This document shows, one piece after another, positions 40,001-55,014 of a stretch of 64,000 bases of DNA (the stretch's first letter is position 1; every line of letters starts with the position of its first letter). The stretch is from NCBI GenBank assembly GCA_037039925.1, contig JAXRKP010001320.1, positions 37,501-101,500 on the forward strand. Reading direction: 5' to 3'. The notes under the pieces were generated by a model. That model had not been told where the DNA came from. It saw only the letters and a list, made by a program, of their open reading frames with translations, and did no database searches. Made by a program: the position numbers and the translations under genes. The stretch comes from Doris montereyensis. Lineage: Eukaryota > Mollusca > Gastropoda > Nudibranchia > Dorididae.

Positions 40001-43000
40001 GACTGGAGACGACCACAGACGACACGAACGCACTGGAGACGACCACAGACGACACAATACGACACGAACCGACTGGAGACGACCACAGACGACACAATAC
40101 GACACGAACCGACTGAGACGACCACAGACGACACGAACCGACTAGAGACGACCACAGACGACACGATACGACACGAACGACTGGAGACGACCACAACGAC
40201 GACACGAACCGACTGGAGACGACCATAGACCACACGAACCGTCCAGAGACGACCACAGACGACACGATACGACACGAACCGACTGAGACGACCACAGATG
40301 ACACAATACGACACGAACCGACTGGAGACGACCACAGACGACACTATACGACACGAACCGACTGGAGACGACAACAGACGACACAATACGACACGAACCG
40401 ACTGGAGACGACCACAGACGACACGAACCGACTGTAGACGACCACAGACGACACGACACGACACGAACCTACTGGAGACTACCACAGACGACACGAACCG
40501 ACTGGAGACGACCACAGACGACACGAACCGACTGGAGACGACCACAGACGACACGATACGACACGAACCGACTGGAGACGACCACAGACGACACGAACCG
40601 ACTGGACACGACCAAAGACGACACGATACGACACGAACCGACTGGAGACGACCACGACGACACAATACGACGCTAACTGACTGGAGACGACAACAGACGA
40701 CACAATACGACGCTAACCGACTGGAGACGACCACAGACGACACGATACGACACGAACCGACTGGAGACGACCACAGACGACACGATACGACACGAACCGA
40801 CTGAAGAAGACCACAGACGACACAATACGACGCTAACCGACTGGAGACGACCACAGACGACACAATACGACACACGAACCGACTGGAGACGACCACAGAC
40901 GACACAATACGACGCTAACCGACTGGAGACGACCACAGACGACACAATACGACGCTAACCGACTGGAGACGACCACAGACGACACAATACGACACGAACC
41001 GACTGGAGACGACCACAGACGACACGATACGACGCTAACCGACTGGACACGACCACAGACGACGCAATACGACGCTAACCGACTGGAGACGACCACAGAC
41101 GACACAATACGACGCTAACCAACCGGGAGACGACGACAGACGACACAATACGACGCTAACCGACTGAACACGACCACAGACGACACAAACCGACTGGAGA
41201 CGACTACAGACGACGATGAACCGACTGGAGACGACCACAGACGACACGAACCGACTGGAAACGACCACAGACGACACGCACCGACTGGAGACGACCACAG
41301 ACGACATGATACGACACGAACCGACTGAGACGACCACAGACGACACGAACTGACTGGAGACGACCACAGACGACACAATACGACACGAACCGACTGGAGA
41401 GGACCACATACGAGACGAACCGACTGAGACGACCACAGACGACACAATACGACACGAACCGACTGGAGACGACCACAGACGACACGATACGACACGAATC
41501 GACTGGAGACGACACAATGCGACACGAACCGACTGGAGACGACCACAGACGACATGATACGACACGAACCGACTGGAGACGACCACAGACGACACAATAC
41601 GACACGAACCGACTGGAGACGACCACAGACGACACAATACGACACGAACCAACTGGAGACGACCACAGACGACACGATACAACACAAACCGACTGGAGAC
41701 GACCACAGACGATACAATACGACACAACCCGACTGGAGACGACCACAGACGACAATACGACACCAACCGACTGGAGACGATCACAGACAACGCGAACCGA
41801 CTGGAGACGATCACAGACGACGCGAACCGACTGGAGACGATCACAGACGACGCAAAAACCGACTGGAGACGATCACAGACGACGCGAACCGACTGGAGAC
41901 AATCACAGACGACACGAACCGACTGGAGACGACCACAAACGACACGAACCGACTGGAGACGACCACAGGCAACACGATACGACACGAAACCGACTAAATA
42001 CGACCACAGACGACGCGAACCGACTGGAGACGACCACAGACGACATGATACGACACGAACCGACTGGAGACGACCACAGACGACACGAACCGACTGGAGA
42101 CGACCACAGACGACACGACACGACAGGAACCGACTGGAAACGACCACAGTCGACACAATACGACACAAACCGACTGGAGACGACCACAGACGACACGAAC
42201 TGACTGGAGTCGACCACAGACGACACGATACGACACGAACCGACTGGGATACGACCACAAACGACACGAACCGACCGGAGACGACCACAGACGACATGAT
42301 ACGACACGAACCGACTGGAGACGACTACAGACGACACGAACCGATGGAGACGACCACAGACAACACGAACCGACTGAGACGACCACAGACGACACGAACG
42401 CACTGGAGACGACCACAGACGACACAATACGACACGAACCGACTGGAGACGACCACAGACGACACAATACGACACGAACCGACTGGAGACGACCACAGAC
42501 GACACGAACCGACTAGAGACGACCACAGACGACACGATACGACACGAACCGACTGGAGACGACCACAGACGACACGAACCGACTGGAGACGACCATAGAC
42601 CACACGAACCGTCCGGAGATGACCACAGACGACACGATACGACACGAACCGACTGGAGACGACCACAGACGACACAATACGACACGAACTGACTGGAGAC
42701 GACCACAGACGACACAATACGACACGAACCGACTGGAGACGACAACAGACGACACAATACGACACGAACCGACTGGAGACGACCACAGACGACACGAACC
42801 GATGTAGACGACCACACACGACACGACACGACACGAACCTACTGGAGACTACCACAGACGACACGAACCGACTGGAGACGACCACAGACGACACGAACCC
42901 GACTGGAGACGACCACAGACGACACGATACGACACGAACCGACTGGAGACGACCACAGACGACACGAACTGACTGGACACGACCAAAGACGACACGATAC

Positions 43001-46000
43001 GACACAAACCGACTGGAGACGACCACAGACGACACAATACGACATGAACCGACTGGAGACGACCACAGACGACACAATACGACAAGAACCGACTGGAGAC
43101 AACCACAGACGACACGATACGACACGAACCGACTGGAGACGACCACAGACGACACGAATCGACTGGAGACGGCCACAGACGACACGAACCGACTGGAGAC
43201 GACAACAGACGACACGAACCGACTGGAGACGACGACGACACGAACCGACTGGAGACGATCACAGACGACACGATACGACACGAACCGACTGGAGACAACC
43301 ACGGACGACGACACGAATCGACTGGAGACGACCACAGACGACACAATACGACACAAACCGACTGGAAACGACCACAGACCACACAATACGACGCGAACCG
43401 ACTGGAGACGACCACAGACGACACGAACCGACTGGAGACGACCACAGACGACACGAACCGACTGGAGACGACCACAGACGACACAATACGACATGAACCG
43501 ACTGGAGACGACCACAGACGACACAATACGACACGAACCGACTGGAGACGACCACAGACGACACGAACCGACTGAGACGACCACAGACGACACAACCGAC
43601 TGGAGAGGACCACAAACGACACGAACCGACTGGAGACGATCACAGACGGCACAATACGACACAAACCTACTGGAGACGACCACAGACCACACAATACGAC
43701 GCGAACCGACGGCAGACGACCACAGACTACACGAACCGACTGGAGACGACCACAGACGACACGAACCGATTGGAGACGACCACAGACGACACAATACGAC
43801 ATGAACCGACTGGAGACGACCACAGACGACACAATACGACACGAACCGACTGGAGACGACCACAGACGACACGAACCGACTGGAGACGACCACAGACGAC
43901 ACGAACCGACTGGAGACGACCACAGACGACACGAACCTACTGGAGACGACCACAGACGACACGAACCGGAGTGGAGACGATCACAGACGACACAATACGA
44001 CACGAACCGACTGGAGACGACCACAGACGACATAATTACGCCGACACGAACCGACTGGAGACGACCACAGACGACACAAACCGACTGGAGACGACCACAG
44101 ACGATACGAACCGACTGGAGACGACCACCGACGACGACACGAACCGACTAGAGAGGACCACAAACGACACGAACCTACTGGAGACGACCACAGACGACAC
44201 AATATGACGCGAACCGACGGCAGACGACCACAGACAACACGAACCGACTGGAGACGACCACAGACGACACGAACCGATTGCAGACGACCACAGACGACAC
44301 AATACGACATGAACCGACTGGAGACGACCACAGACGACACAATACGACAAGAAACGACTGGAGACGACCACAGACGACACGAACCGACTGGAGACGACCA
44401 CAGACGACACGAATCGACTGGAGACGACCACAGACGACACGAACCGACTGAGACGACCACAGACGACACGAACCGACTGGAGACGATCACAGACGACACA
44501 ATACGACACGAACCGAGTGGAGACGACAACAGACGACACGATACGACACGAACCTACTGGAGACGACCACAGACGACATGAACCGACTGGAGACGACCAC
44601 AGATGACACGAACCGACTGGATACGACCACAGACGACACGATACGACACGAACCTACTGGAGAGACCACAGACGACATGAACCGGACTGGACGACCACAG
44701 ATGACACGAACTGACTGGAGACGACCACAGACGACATGATACGACACGAACCGACTGGAGACGACCACAGACGACACGAACCGACTGAGACGACCACAGA
44801 CGACACAATACGACACCAACCGACTGGAGACGACCACAGACGATACGAACCGACTGGAGACGACCACAGACGACACAATACGACACGAACCGACTGGAGA
44901 CGACCACAGACGACACGAACCGACTGGAGACGACCACAGACGACACAATACGACGCTAACCGACTGGAGACGACCACAGACGACACAATACGACGCTAAC
45001 CGACTGGAGACAACAACAGACGACAATACGACGCTAACCGACTGGAGACGACCACAGACGACACGATACGACACGAACCGACTGGAGACGACCACAGACG
45101 ACACGATACGACACGAACCGACTGGAGAAGACCACAGACGACACAATACGACATAACTGACTGAGACGACCCCAGACGACACAATACGACACGAGCCGAC
45201 TGGAGACGACCACAGACGACACAATACGACGCTAACCGACTGAGACGACCACAGACGACACAATACGACACTAACCGACTGGAGACGACCACAGACGACA
45301 CAATACGACGCTAACCGACTGGAGACGACCACAGACGACACAATACGACGCTAACCGACTGGAGACGACCACAAACGACACAATACGACACGAACCGACT
45401 GGAGACGACCACAGACGACACGATACGACGCTAACCGACTGCACACGACCACAGACGACATGATACGACGCTAACCGACTGGAGAGGACCACAGACGACA
45501 CAATACGACGCTAACCAACGGAGACGACCACAAACGACACAATACGACGCTAACCGACTGGAGACGACCACAGACGACACAATACGACGCTAACCGACTG
45601 AACGCGACCACAGACGACACGAACCGACTGGAGACGACTACAGACGACACGAACCGACTGGAGACGACCGCAGATGACACGAACCGACTGGAGACGACCA
45701 CAGACGACACGCACCGACTGGAGACGACCACAGACGACAAGATACGACACGAACCGACTGGAGACGACCACAGGACGACACGAACCGACTGAGCTGACCA
45801 GACGACACGAACCGACTGGAGACGACCACAGACGACACAATACGACACGAACCGATCCTGGAGACGACCACAGACGACACGATACCACACGAACCGACTG
45901 GAGACGACACAATACGACACGAACCGACTGAGACGGCCACAGACGACATGATACGACACGAACCGACTGGAGACGACCACAGACGACACAATACGACACG

Positions 46001-48745
46001 AACCGATGGAGACACCACAGACGACACAATACGACACAAACCGACTGGAGACGACCACAGACGACACGATACGACACAAACCGACTGGAGACGACCACAG
46101 ACGATACAATACGACACGAACCGACTGGAGACGACCACAGACGACACAATACGACACGAACTGACTGGAGACGATCACAGACGACGCGAACCGACTGGAG
46201 ACGATCACAGACGACGCAAACCGACTGGAGACGATCACAGACGACGCAAACCGACTGGAGACGATCACACAGACGACACGAACCGACTGGAGACGACCAC
46301 AAACGACACGAACCGACTGGAGACGACCACAGACGACACGATATGACACGAACCGACTGGAGACGACCACAGACGACGCGAACTGACTGAGACGACCACA
46401 GACGACATGATACGACACGAACCGACTGGAGACGACCAGACGACACGAACCGACCGGAGACGACCACAGGCGACACGACACGACACGAACCGACTGGAAA
46501 CGACCACAGTCGACACAATACGACACAAACCGACTGGAGACGACCACAGACGACATGAACCGACTGGAGACGACCACAGACGACACGATACGACACGAAC
46601 CGACTGGAGACGACCACAGACGACACGAACCGACTGAAGACGACCACAGACGACATGATACGACACGAACCGACTGGAGACGACTACAGACGACACGAAC
46701 CGACTGGAGACGACCACAGACAACACGAACCGACTGGAGACGACCACAGACGACACGAATCGACTGGAGACGGCCACAGACGACACAATACGACACGAAG
46801 CGACTGGAGACGACCACAGACGACACAATACGACACGAACCGACTGGAGACGACCACAGACGACACGAACCGACTGGAGACGACCACAGACGACACGATA
46901 CGACACGAACCGACTGGAGACGACCACAGACGACACGAACCGACTGGAGACGACCATAGACTACACGAACCGTCCGGAGACGACCACAGACGACACGATA
47001 CGACACAAACCGACTGGACACGACCACAGACGACACGAACCGACTGGAGACGACACAAACCGACTGACTGGAGACGATCACAGACGACACAATACGACAC
47101 AAACCGACTGGAGACGACAACAGACGAAACAATACGACACGAACCGACTGGAGACGACCACAGACGACACGAACCGACTGGAGACGACCACAGACGACAC
47201 GATACGACACGAACCTACTAGAGACTACCACAGACGACTCGAACCGACTGGAGACGACCAGAGACGACAAGAACCGACTGGAGACGACCACAGACGACAC
47301 GATACGACACGAACCGACTGAGGGACGACCGAATCAGACGACACGAACCGACTGGAGACGACCAAAGACGATACGATACGACGACACGAACCGACTGGAG
47401 ACGACCACAGACGACACAATACGACACGAACCGATTGGAGCCGACCACAGACGACACAATACGACACGAACCGACTGGAGACGACCACAGACGACACGAT
47501 ACGACACGAACCGACTGGAGACGACCACAGACGACACAAACCGACTGGGAGACGACGACAGACGACACGAACCGACTGGAGACGATCACAGACGACACGA
47601 TACGACACGAACCGACTGGAGACGACCACGGACGACACAAATCGACTGGAGACGACCCACGAAGACGACGCAATACGACACGAACCGATTGGAGACGACC
47701 ACAGACGACACAATACGACATGATCCGACTGGAGACGACCACAGACGACACAATACGACACGAACCGACTGGGAGACGACCACAGACGACACGAACCGAC
47801 TGGAGACGACCACAGACGACACGAACGGACTGGAGACGACAGACGACACGACCACAGGACGACACGAACCGACTGGAGAGGACCACAAACGACACGAACC
47901 GACTGGAGACGATCACAGACGGCACAATACGACACGAAGCTACTGGAGACGACCACAGACGACACAATACGACGCGAACCGACGGCAGACGACCACAGAC
48001 AACGAACCGACGGCAGACGAACACGACTGGAGACGACCACAGACGACACGAACCGATTGGAGACGACCACAGACGACACAATACGACATGAACCGACTGG
48101 AGACGACCACAGACGACACAATACGACACGAACCGACTGGAGACGACCACAGACGACCTGAACCGACTGGAGACGACCACAGACGACACGAATCGACTGG
48201 AGAAGACCACAGACGACACGAACCGACTGGAGACGACCACAGACGACACGAACCTACTGGAGACGACCACAGACGACAGAATACGACACGAACCGACTGG
48301 AGAGACGACCACAGACGACACGAACCGACTGAGAGGACCACAGACGACACAATACGACACGAACCGACTGGAGACGGCCACAGACGACGCGAACCGACTG
48401 GAGACGACCACACACGACACGAACCGACTGGAGAGGACCACAGACGACACAATACGACACGAACCGACTGGAGACGGCCACAGACGACACGAACCGACTG
48501 GAGACGACCACAGACGACACGAACCGACTGGAGACGACCACAGACGACACAATACGACACGAACCGACTGAGAAGACCACGAAGACGACACAATACGACA
48601 CAAACCGACTGGAGACGACCACAGACGACACGAACCGACTGGAGACGACCACAGACGACACGAACCGACTGGAAGAAGACCACAGACGACACAATACGAC
48701 ACGAACCGACTGAAGACGACCACAGACGACACGAACCGACTGGGA
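37021..48745. repeat. 30/40 bp GACGAC satellite with higher-order structure
   Basis: Roughly 330 units on the core CGAACCGACTGGAGACGACC followed by ACAGACGACA. Units are either 30 bp (ending in a direct return to CGAACC) or 40 bp (with an added CAATACGACG or CGATACGACA block). Specific irregular variants recur in order at 38904/41277/45710, 40236/42606/46967 and 40469/42838/47214, defining higher-order repeats with ~2.37 kb and ~4.4 kb spacing. Open frames of up to about 600 codons on the minus strand (Ser/Val/Arg/Cys-rich) and 350 on the plus strand come from low T content. They change frame at each 30/40 switch and are not genes. Confidence 0.97.
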
Positions 48746-48848
48746 GATGAACAAAGGCGACACAGAGATGAGACGGGACGAGATGACATAACACGACTCG
48801 AAATTACAGGAGATAACATGATTAGATATGAAATGACAAGAGACAACA
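48746..48848. other. Junction between GACGAC satellite and 20 bp array (copy 1)
   Basis: Low-copy GAGATGAGACGGGACGAGAT and AAATTACAGGAGATAACATG sequence, repeated almost unchanged at 52840-52945. Confidence 0.8.
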
Positions 48849-49915
48849 CGATATGACACGCTATTAAACGAGGTCCACAGACGACACGCTATTAAACGAG
48901 GTGACGACACAATTAAACGAGGTGACACGCTATTAAACGAGGTGACACGCTATTGAACGAGGTGACACGCTACTTAAACGAGGTGACACGCTATTAAACG
49001 AGACTGATACGACTATTAAACGAGGTGACACAGACGACAAGATATTAGACGAGGTGACACCATATTAAACGAGGTGACACGCTATTAAACGAGACGACCA
49101 CAGACGACACTATTAAACGAGGTGACACCATATTAGACGAGGTGATACGATACTGGAGACGAGGTGATACGATATTAGACGAGGTGATACGATATTAGAC
49201 GAGGTGATACGATATTAGACGACGAGATGACACGATATTAGACGAGGTGATACGATATTAGACGAGTGGATACGATATTAGACTGGAGGTGACACACAAT
49301 ATTAGACGAGGTGACACCATATTAGACGAGGTGACACCATATTAGACGAGGTGACACCATATTACACGAGTGACACGAATTAGACGAGGTGACACCATAT
49401 TAGACGAGGTGACACCATGATACGACACGAACCGACTGGAGACGACCACACGAGACCGGATACGACCACAGGCGACGGTGACGAACGATATTACACGAGG
49501 TGATACAAACCGATATTACACGAGGTGATACGATATTAAACGAGGTGATACGATGAGACGACCACATTACACGAGGTGATACGATATTACACGAGGTGAT
49601 ACGATATTACACGAGGTGATACGATATTACACGAGGTGATACGATATTACACGAGGTGGAGGCTGATATTACACGAGGTGATACGATATTACACGAGGTG
49701 ATACGATATTACACGAGGTGATACGATATTACACGAGGTGATACGATATTACACGAGGTGACACCATATTAGACGAGGTGACACCATATTAGACGAGGTG
49801 ACACCATATTAGACGAGGTGATAGATATTACACGAGGTGATACGATATAGACGACACGAGGTGATACGATATTACACGAGGTGATACGATATTACACGAG
49901 GTGATACGATACGAC
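48849..49915. repeat. 20 bp array (copy 1)
   Basis: About 50 units of GACACGCTATTAAACGAGGT, turning into ACCATATTAGACGAGGTG and then GATACGATATTACACGAGGT variants. Unlike copy 2, it contains foreign insertions such as GAGACGACCACA near 49555 and ACCGACTGGAGACGACCAC near 49430. Confidence 0.95.
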
Positions 49916-50640
49916 CACAGACGACACGCCAACTGGAGTGAAGACGACATGAGACGATACATGATGACAAGAGCTGACACGAGATTTCACCCTGGAGACG
50001 ATGACACGATTGAAACGACAGGAGAGGACACGAGATGACCCGAGATGACACGAGATGACATGGGGTGACAGAGGACGACACACGATGTCACGAGACGACA
50101 CGAACCATGATCCACAGGGCGACGCTATCCAATGGAGAGACCACAGCGACACGAACCGACTGGAGACGAGACGAACGGACTGGAGACGATGACACGAAGA
50201 TGACACGAATACTATACTACACGAGATAACACGAGATGATAGACGATACTACACGAGATAACACAAGATGATACTATACCACAGACGACAGATACGACAC
50301 GAAGACTGGAGACGATACTTCGACACAATAGACACGAACCGACTGGAGACGACCACGAGACTGAACCGACTGGAGACGACCACGAGATGACCTGAGACCA
50401 AACGAAACGAACCTACTGGAGAGCACATGACACAAAAATAACATGAGACTGACGACACGACGATGATGAGACGACCACAGAAATGATACGACAAAATGAC
50501 ATAAGATGACACGAGATGACACCAGATGACACACGACCGACTGGGAGATGACATGAGATGACACAAGATGACACGAACCGATGAGACGAAACGACGATAC
50601 GACACGAAGACGACACAGAGATGACACAAATTGACAGAAA
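49916..50640. repeat. Degenerate 10 bp GATGACACGA repeats (copy 1)
   Basis: GATGACACGA, GATAACACGA and GATACTATAC words, collinear with 53930-54520 but broken by ACCGACTGGAGACGACC fragments (for example 50157-50190 and 50330-50380). Confidence 0.9.
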
Positions 50641-50800
50641 AGAACACAAGATAAAGATAAAGATAAAGATAAAGATAAAGAGAAAGACGACAAAAATAAA
50701 GATAAAGATAAAGATAAGATAAAGATAAAGATAAAAATAAAGATAAATATAAAGATAAAGATAAATGTAAAGATAAAGACCAAAGATAAAGATAAAGATG
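50641..50800. repeat. (GATAAA)n hexanucleotide tract (copy 1)
   Basis: AAAGATAAAGATAAAGAT run with a few substitutions. It is the duplicated counterpart of 54525-54672, which abuts the 3' side of the SINE. Confidence 0.95.
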
Positions 50801-51480
50801 GATTTATACGATATTAGACGAGGTTGATACGATATTGACGAGGTGACGACCATATTAGACGGTGACACCAAGACACCATATTAGACGATAACCGACTGAT
50901 ATTAGAGGTGACCATATTAGACGAGTCCCATATTAATAGGTGACGCTAACCGATTTCGAAGGTGATACGATATTAAAACGAGGGATACGATATTACACAG
51001 GTGACGGTGACACGAACCGGGGGAGACGACCACAGACGATATTATACGAATACACCGGAGACGACCGAAGGTGATAGACACTTTTCGACACGAACACTGA
51101 GACAGAGATCTTTACGAGGTGATACTACCTGATATTACACGAGATACGATATTACACAGGTGATACGATATTACACGAGGTGATACGATATTACACACGA
51201 ACGACTGGAGACGACCACAGACGACAGATACGATGCTAACATTGGAGTGAAGTGACCGAGATTTCCTAAGAATACAACGTTGGCGAAAAGACGACCCGAG
51301 ACGACCAACCGACTGGATACTTGAACCAGTGTCAGACGACACAAGCCCACAACTCTACGAGATAACACTACAACTACTTCACGAGATAACACAATACAAC
51401 GAGACAACACGAGATGATGATGAGATCAAACAAAGTGACACGACACAAAAAATAACAGATGACACGATACTATGACACAA
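50801..51480 (-). mobile_element. Scrambled duplicate of the tRNA-derived SINE
   Basis: Fragments of the intact SINE at 54673-55014 are recognisable in order: GATGGATTTATA at 50797, ACATTGGAGTGAAGT near 51239, TCCTAAGAATACAACGTTG near 51263, CTTGAACCAGTGTC near 51321 and AGCCCACAACTCTACG near 51344. They are separated by words of the 20 bp array and GACGAC satellite. The tRNA-like B box is partly lost. It is non-functional. Confidence 0.7.
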
Positions 51481-51715
51481 GATGACACGAGATGACATGA
51501 GGTGAGATGACCAAGAGACACGATGAGACACAAGACGACATGAGATGACACGATACTACACACAAGATGACACGAGATGACACGAGGTGACACGAGAATA
51601 CACAAGACGACATGAGATGACACGATACTACACACAAGATGACACAAGATGACACGAGATGACACGAGACATTGGAGTGAAACAAGAACGACATGAGATG
51701 ACACGAGATGACACG
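51481..51715. repeat. 10 bp GATGACACGA array (short copy 1)
   Basis: GATGACACGAGATGACACGA words with ACTACACACAAGATGACAC blocks, matching the start of 55015-56215. The copy 1/copy 2 junction of the 4 kb duplication lies at its right end near 51715. Confidence 0.9.
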
Positions 51716-52850
51716 ACCACAGACGACACAATACGACATGATCCGACTGGAGACGACCACAGACGACACAATACGACACAAGACACGAGATGACTGGAGA
51801 CGACCACAGACGACACGAACCGACTGGAGACGACCACAGACGACACGAACGGACTGGAGACGACCACAGACGACACGAACCGACTGGAGAGGACCACAAA
51901 CGACACGAACCGACTGGAGACGATCACAGACGACACAATACGACACGAACCGACTGGAGACGACCACAGACGACACACGAACCGACGACGACGAACAATA
52001 CGACACGAACCGACTGGAGACGACCACAGACAACGACTGGAGAGGACCACAAACGAACCGACTGGAGACGACCACGGACGACACGAACCGATTGGACCAC
52101 AGACGACCACGAAGACGACGACCAATACGACGCGAACCGACTGGAGACGACCACAGACGACACGAACCGACTGGAGACGACCACAGACGACACAATACGA
52201 CATGAACCGACTGGAGACGACCACAGACGACACAATACGACACGAACCGACTGGAGACGACCACAGACGACACGAACCGACTGGAGAAGACCACAGACGA
52301 CACGACGACACGAACCGACTGGAGACGACCACAGACGACACGAACCTACTGGAGACGACCACAGACGACAGAATACGACACGAACCGACTGGAGACGACC
52401 ACAGACGACACGAACCGACTGGAGAGGACCACAGACGACACAATACGACACGAACCGACTGGAGACGGCCACAGACGACGCGAACCGACTGGAGACGACC
52501 ACACACGACACGAACCGACTGGAGAGGACCACAGACGACACAATACGACACGAACCGACTGGAGACGGCCACAGACGACACGAACCGACTGGAGACGACC
52601 ACAGACGACACGAACCGACTGGAGAAGACCACAGACGACACGATACGACACGAACCGACTGGAGAAGACCACAGACGACACAATACGACACAAACCGACT
52701 GGAGACGACCACAGACGACACGAACCGACTGGAGACGACCACAGACGACACGAACCGACTGAAGAAGACCACAGACGACACAATACGACACGAACCGACT
52801 GAAGACGACCACAGACGACACGAACCGACTGGAGATGAACAAAGGCGACA
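51716..52850. repeat. 30/40 bp GACGAC satellite (duplicated block)
   Basis: Return of the CGAACCGACTGGAGACGACC satellite, collinear with 47700-48755 at an offset of about 4.02-4.09 kb, including the CACACACGACACGAACC variant (48409 and 52500). Long open frames across it are artefacts of composition. Confidence 0.95.
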
Positions 52851-52945
52851 CAAGATGAGACGGGACGAGATGACATAACACGACTCGAAATTACAGGAGA
52901 TAACATGATTAGATATGAAATGACAAGAGACAACACGATATGACA
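52851..52945. other. Junction between GACGAC satellite and 20 bp array (copy 2)
   Basis: Near-identical to 48756-48848. Confidence 0.8.
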
Positions 52946-53928
52946 CGCTATTAAACGAGGTGACACGCTATTAAACGAGGTGACACGCTATTAAACGAGG
53001 TGACACGCTATTAAACGAGGTGACACGCTATTAAACGAGGTGACACGCTATTAAACGAGGTGACACGCTATTAAACGAGGTGATACGCTATTAAACGAGG
53101 TGACACCATATTAGACGAGGTGACACCATATTAAACGAGGTGACACGCTATTAAACGAGGTGACACGCTATTAAACGAGGTGACACCATATTAGACGAGG
53201 TGATACGATATTAGACGAGGTGATACGATATTAGACGAGGTGATACGATATTAGACGAGGTGATACGATATTAGACGAGATGACACGATATTAGACGAGG
53301 TGATACGATATTAGACGAGGTGATACGATATTAGACGAGGTGACACCATATTAGACGAGGTGACACCATATTAGACGAGGTGACACCATATTAGACGAGG
53401 TGACACCATATTACACGAGGTGACACGATATTAGACGAGGTGACACCATATTAGACGAGGTGACACCATATTACACGAGGTGATACGATATTACACGAGG
53501 TGATACGATATTACACGAGGTGATACGATATTACACGAGGTGATACGATATTAAACGAGGTGATACGATATTACACGAGGTGATACGATATTACACGAGG
53601 TGATACGATATTACACGAGGTGATACGATATTACACGAGGTGATACGATATTACACGAGGTGATACGATATTACACGAGGTGATACGATATTACACGAGG
53701 TGATACGATATTACACGAGGTGATACGATACGATATTACACGAGGTGATACGATATTACACGAGGTGACACCATATTAGACGAGGTGACACCATATTAGA
53801 CGAGGTGACACCATATTAGACGAGGTGATACGATATTACACGAGGTGATACGATATTACACGAGGTGATACGATATTACACGAGGTGATACGATATTACA
53901 CGAGGTGATACGATATTACACGAGACGC
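52946..53928. repeat. 20 bp array (copy 2, regular)
   Basis: About 49 units at almost exact 20 bp spacing: GACACGCTATTAAACGAGGT, then ACACCATATTAGACGAGGTG, then ATACGATATTACACGAGGTG blocks. Much more regular than copy 1. Confidence 0.97.
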
Positions 53929-54524
53929 TAACCGAGTGAAGACGACATGAGACGATACATGATGACAAGAGCTGACACGAGATTTCACCGGATGACTTGA
54001 AACGACAGGAGAGGACACGAGATGACCCGAGATGACACGAGATGACATGGGGTGACAGAGGACGACACACGATGTCACGAGACGACACGAACCCGCACAG
54101 GGCGACGCTATCCAATTGGAGGCGACCCGAGACGATATGTGATGACACGAGATGATACTATACTACACGAGATAACACGAGATGATACTATACTACACGA
54201 GATAACACAAGATGATACTATACTATACGAGATAACACGAGATGATACTATACTTCACGAGATAACACGAGATGACACGAGACAACACGAGATGACACGA
54301 GATGACCTGAGACCAAACGAAATGACTTGAGAGCACATGACACAAAATAACATGAGCTGACTCGAGATGATACAAAATGATGTAAAATGACATAAGATGA
54401 CACGAGATGACACCAGATGACACGAGATGATGCGAGATGACATGAGATGACACAAGATGACACGAGATGAGACGAAATGACTTGAGACGACTCGAGATGA
54501 CACAAATTGACAGAAAAGAACACA
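53929..54524. repeat. 10 bp GATGACACGA repeats (copy 2)
   Basis: GATGACACGA and GATACTATACTACACGAGAT words with few foreign insertions. The counterpart of 49916-50640. Confidence 0.92.
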
Positions 54525-54672
54525 AGATAAAGATAAAGATAAAGATAAAGATAAAGAGAAAGATAAAAAATAAAGATAAAGATAAAGATAAGATAAAGAT
54601 AAAGATAAAAATAAAGATAAATATAAAGATAAAGATAAATGTAAAGATAAAGATAAAGATAAAGATAAAGAT
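54525..54672. repeat. (GATAAA)n hexanucleotide tract (copy 2), probable SINE tail
   Basis: AAAGATAAAGATAAAGAT run immediately at the 3' side of the minus-strand SINE, where it reads TTTATC on the SINE strand. The position suggests an expanded SINE 3' tail rather than an independent microsatellite (inference). Confidence 0.9.
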
Positions 54673-55014
54673 GGATTTATAGTCCGTATATTCCCGCAAA
54701 AGTGTAGGTTCACCGACTGTAGATTATGTCTCCCCCAGCAGCCATTTCATTCAAAGTCCTTCTCAACTTCCGGTGGTGGGGGCATATAATACATAAGCCT
54801 GTTAGGCTTTTCGTACTAACACTCAGACAAGATCTTTCTCTACCTGTAGCTGGTTATTCATTCACACCTGAGTCAAATGAGGAGGACATTGGAGTGAAGT
54901 ACCTTTCCTAAGAATACAACGTTGTGAAAAAAGCCACCTGTGCCAGCCGTGGGGCTTGAACCAGTGTCATTGTGATTACCAGCCCACAACTCTACGGTTC
55001 AGCTACAACGCCTC
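54673..55014 (-). mobile_element. tRNA-derived SINE
   Basis: On the minus strand the head at 55014-54942 looks like a tRNA. A box TAGCTGAACCG (plus 55005-54995) and B box GGTTCAAGCCC (plus 54962-54952) are about 33 nt apart, as in a polymerase III internal promoter. A tRNA-unrelated body of about 250 bp follows and ends against the TTTATC tail. The body has the CCTCCTCATTTGACTCAGGT type of sequence common in molluscan SINEs (from memory, not searched). It encodes no protein; mobility would depend on a partner LINE. It is not a functional tRNA gene, because the cloverleaf arms do not pair convincingly. Confidence 0.7.

Larger units (their letters stand above)
47700..51715. repeat. Tandem segmental duplication, copy 1 (~4 kb)
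   Basis: Copy 1 of a composite block: end of GACGAC satellite, junction, 20 bp array, 10 bp repeats, GATAAA tract, SINE, start of another 10 bp array. Copy 2 is 51716-55060. Shared markers: 'acatgatccgactgg' near 47718 and 51736, the AAATTACAGGAGATAACATG junction near 48800 and 52888, and the GATAAA tracts at 50645 and 54525. Copy 1 is heavily interrupted by GACGACCACAGACGAC words absent from copy 2. Confidence 0.85.

Noticed and set aside
39475..48849. Open frames of 300-600 codons on the minus strand (Ser/Val/Arg/Cys-rich)
   Set aside because: They fall wholly within the 30/40 bp satellite, change frame at each 30/40 switch, coexist with long frames on the other strand, and follow from low T content of the plus strand.
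54942..55014. Functional tRNA gene
   Set aside because: A and B boxes are present, but the arms do not form a convincing cloverleaf and the sequence continues into a SINE body.
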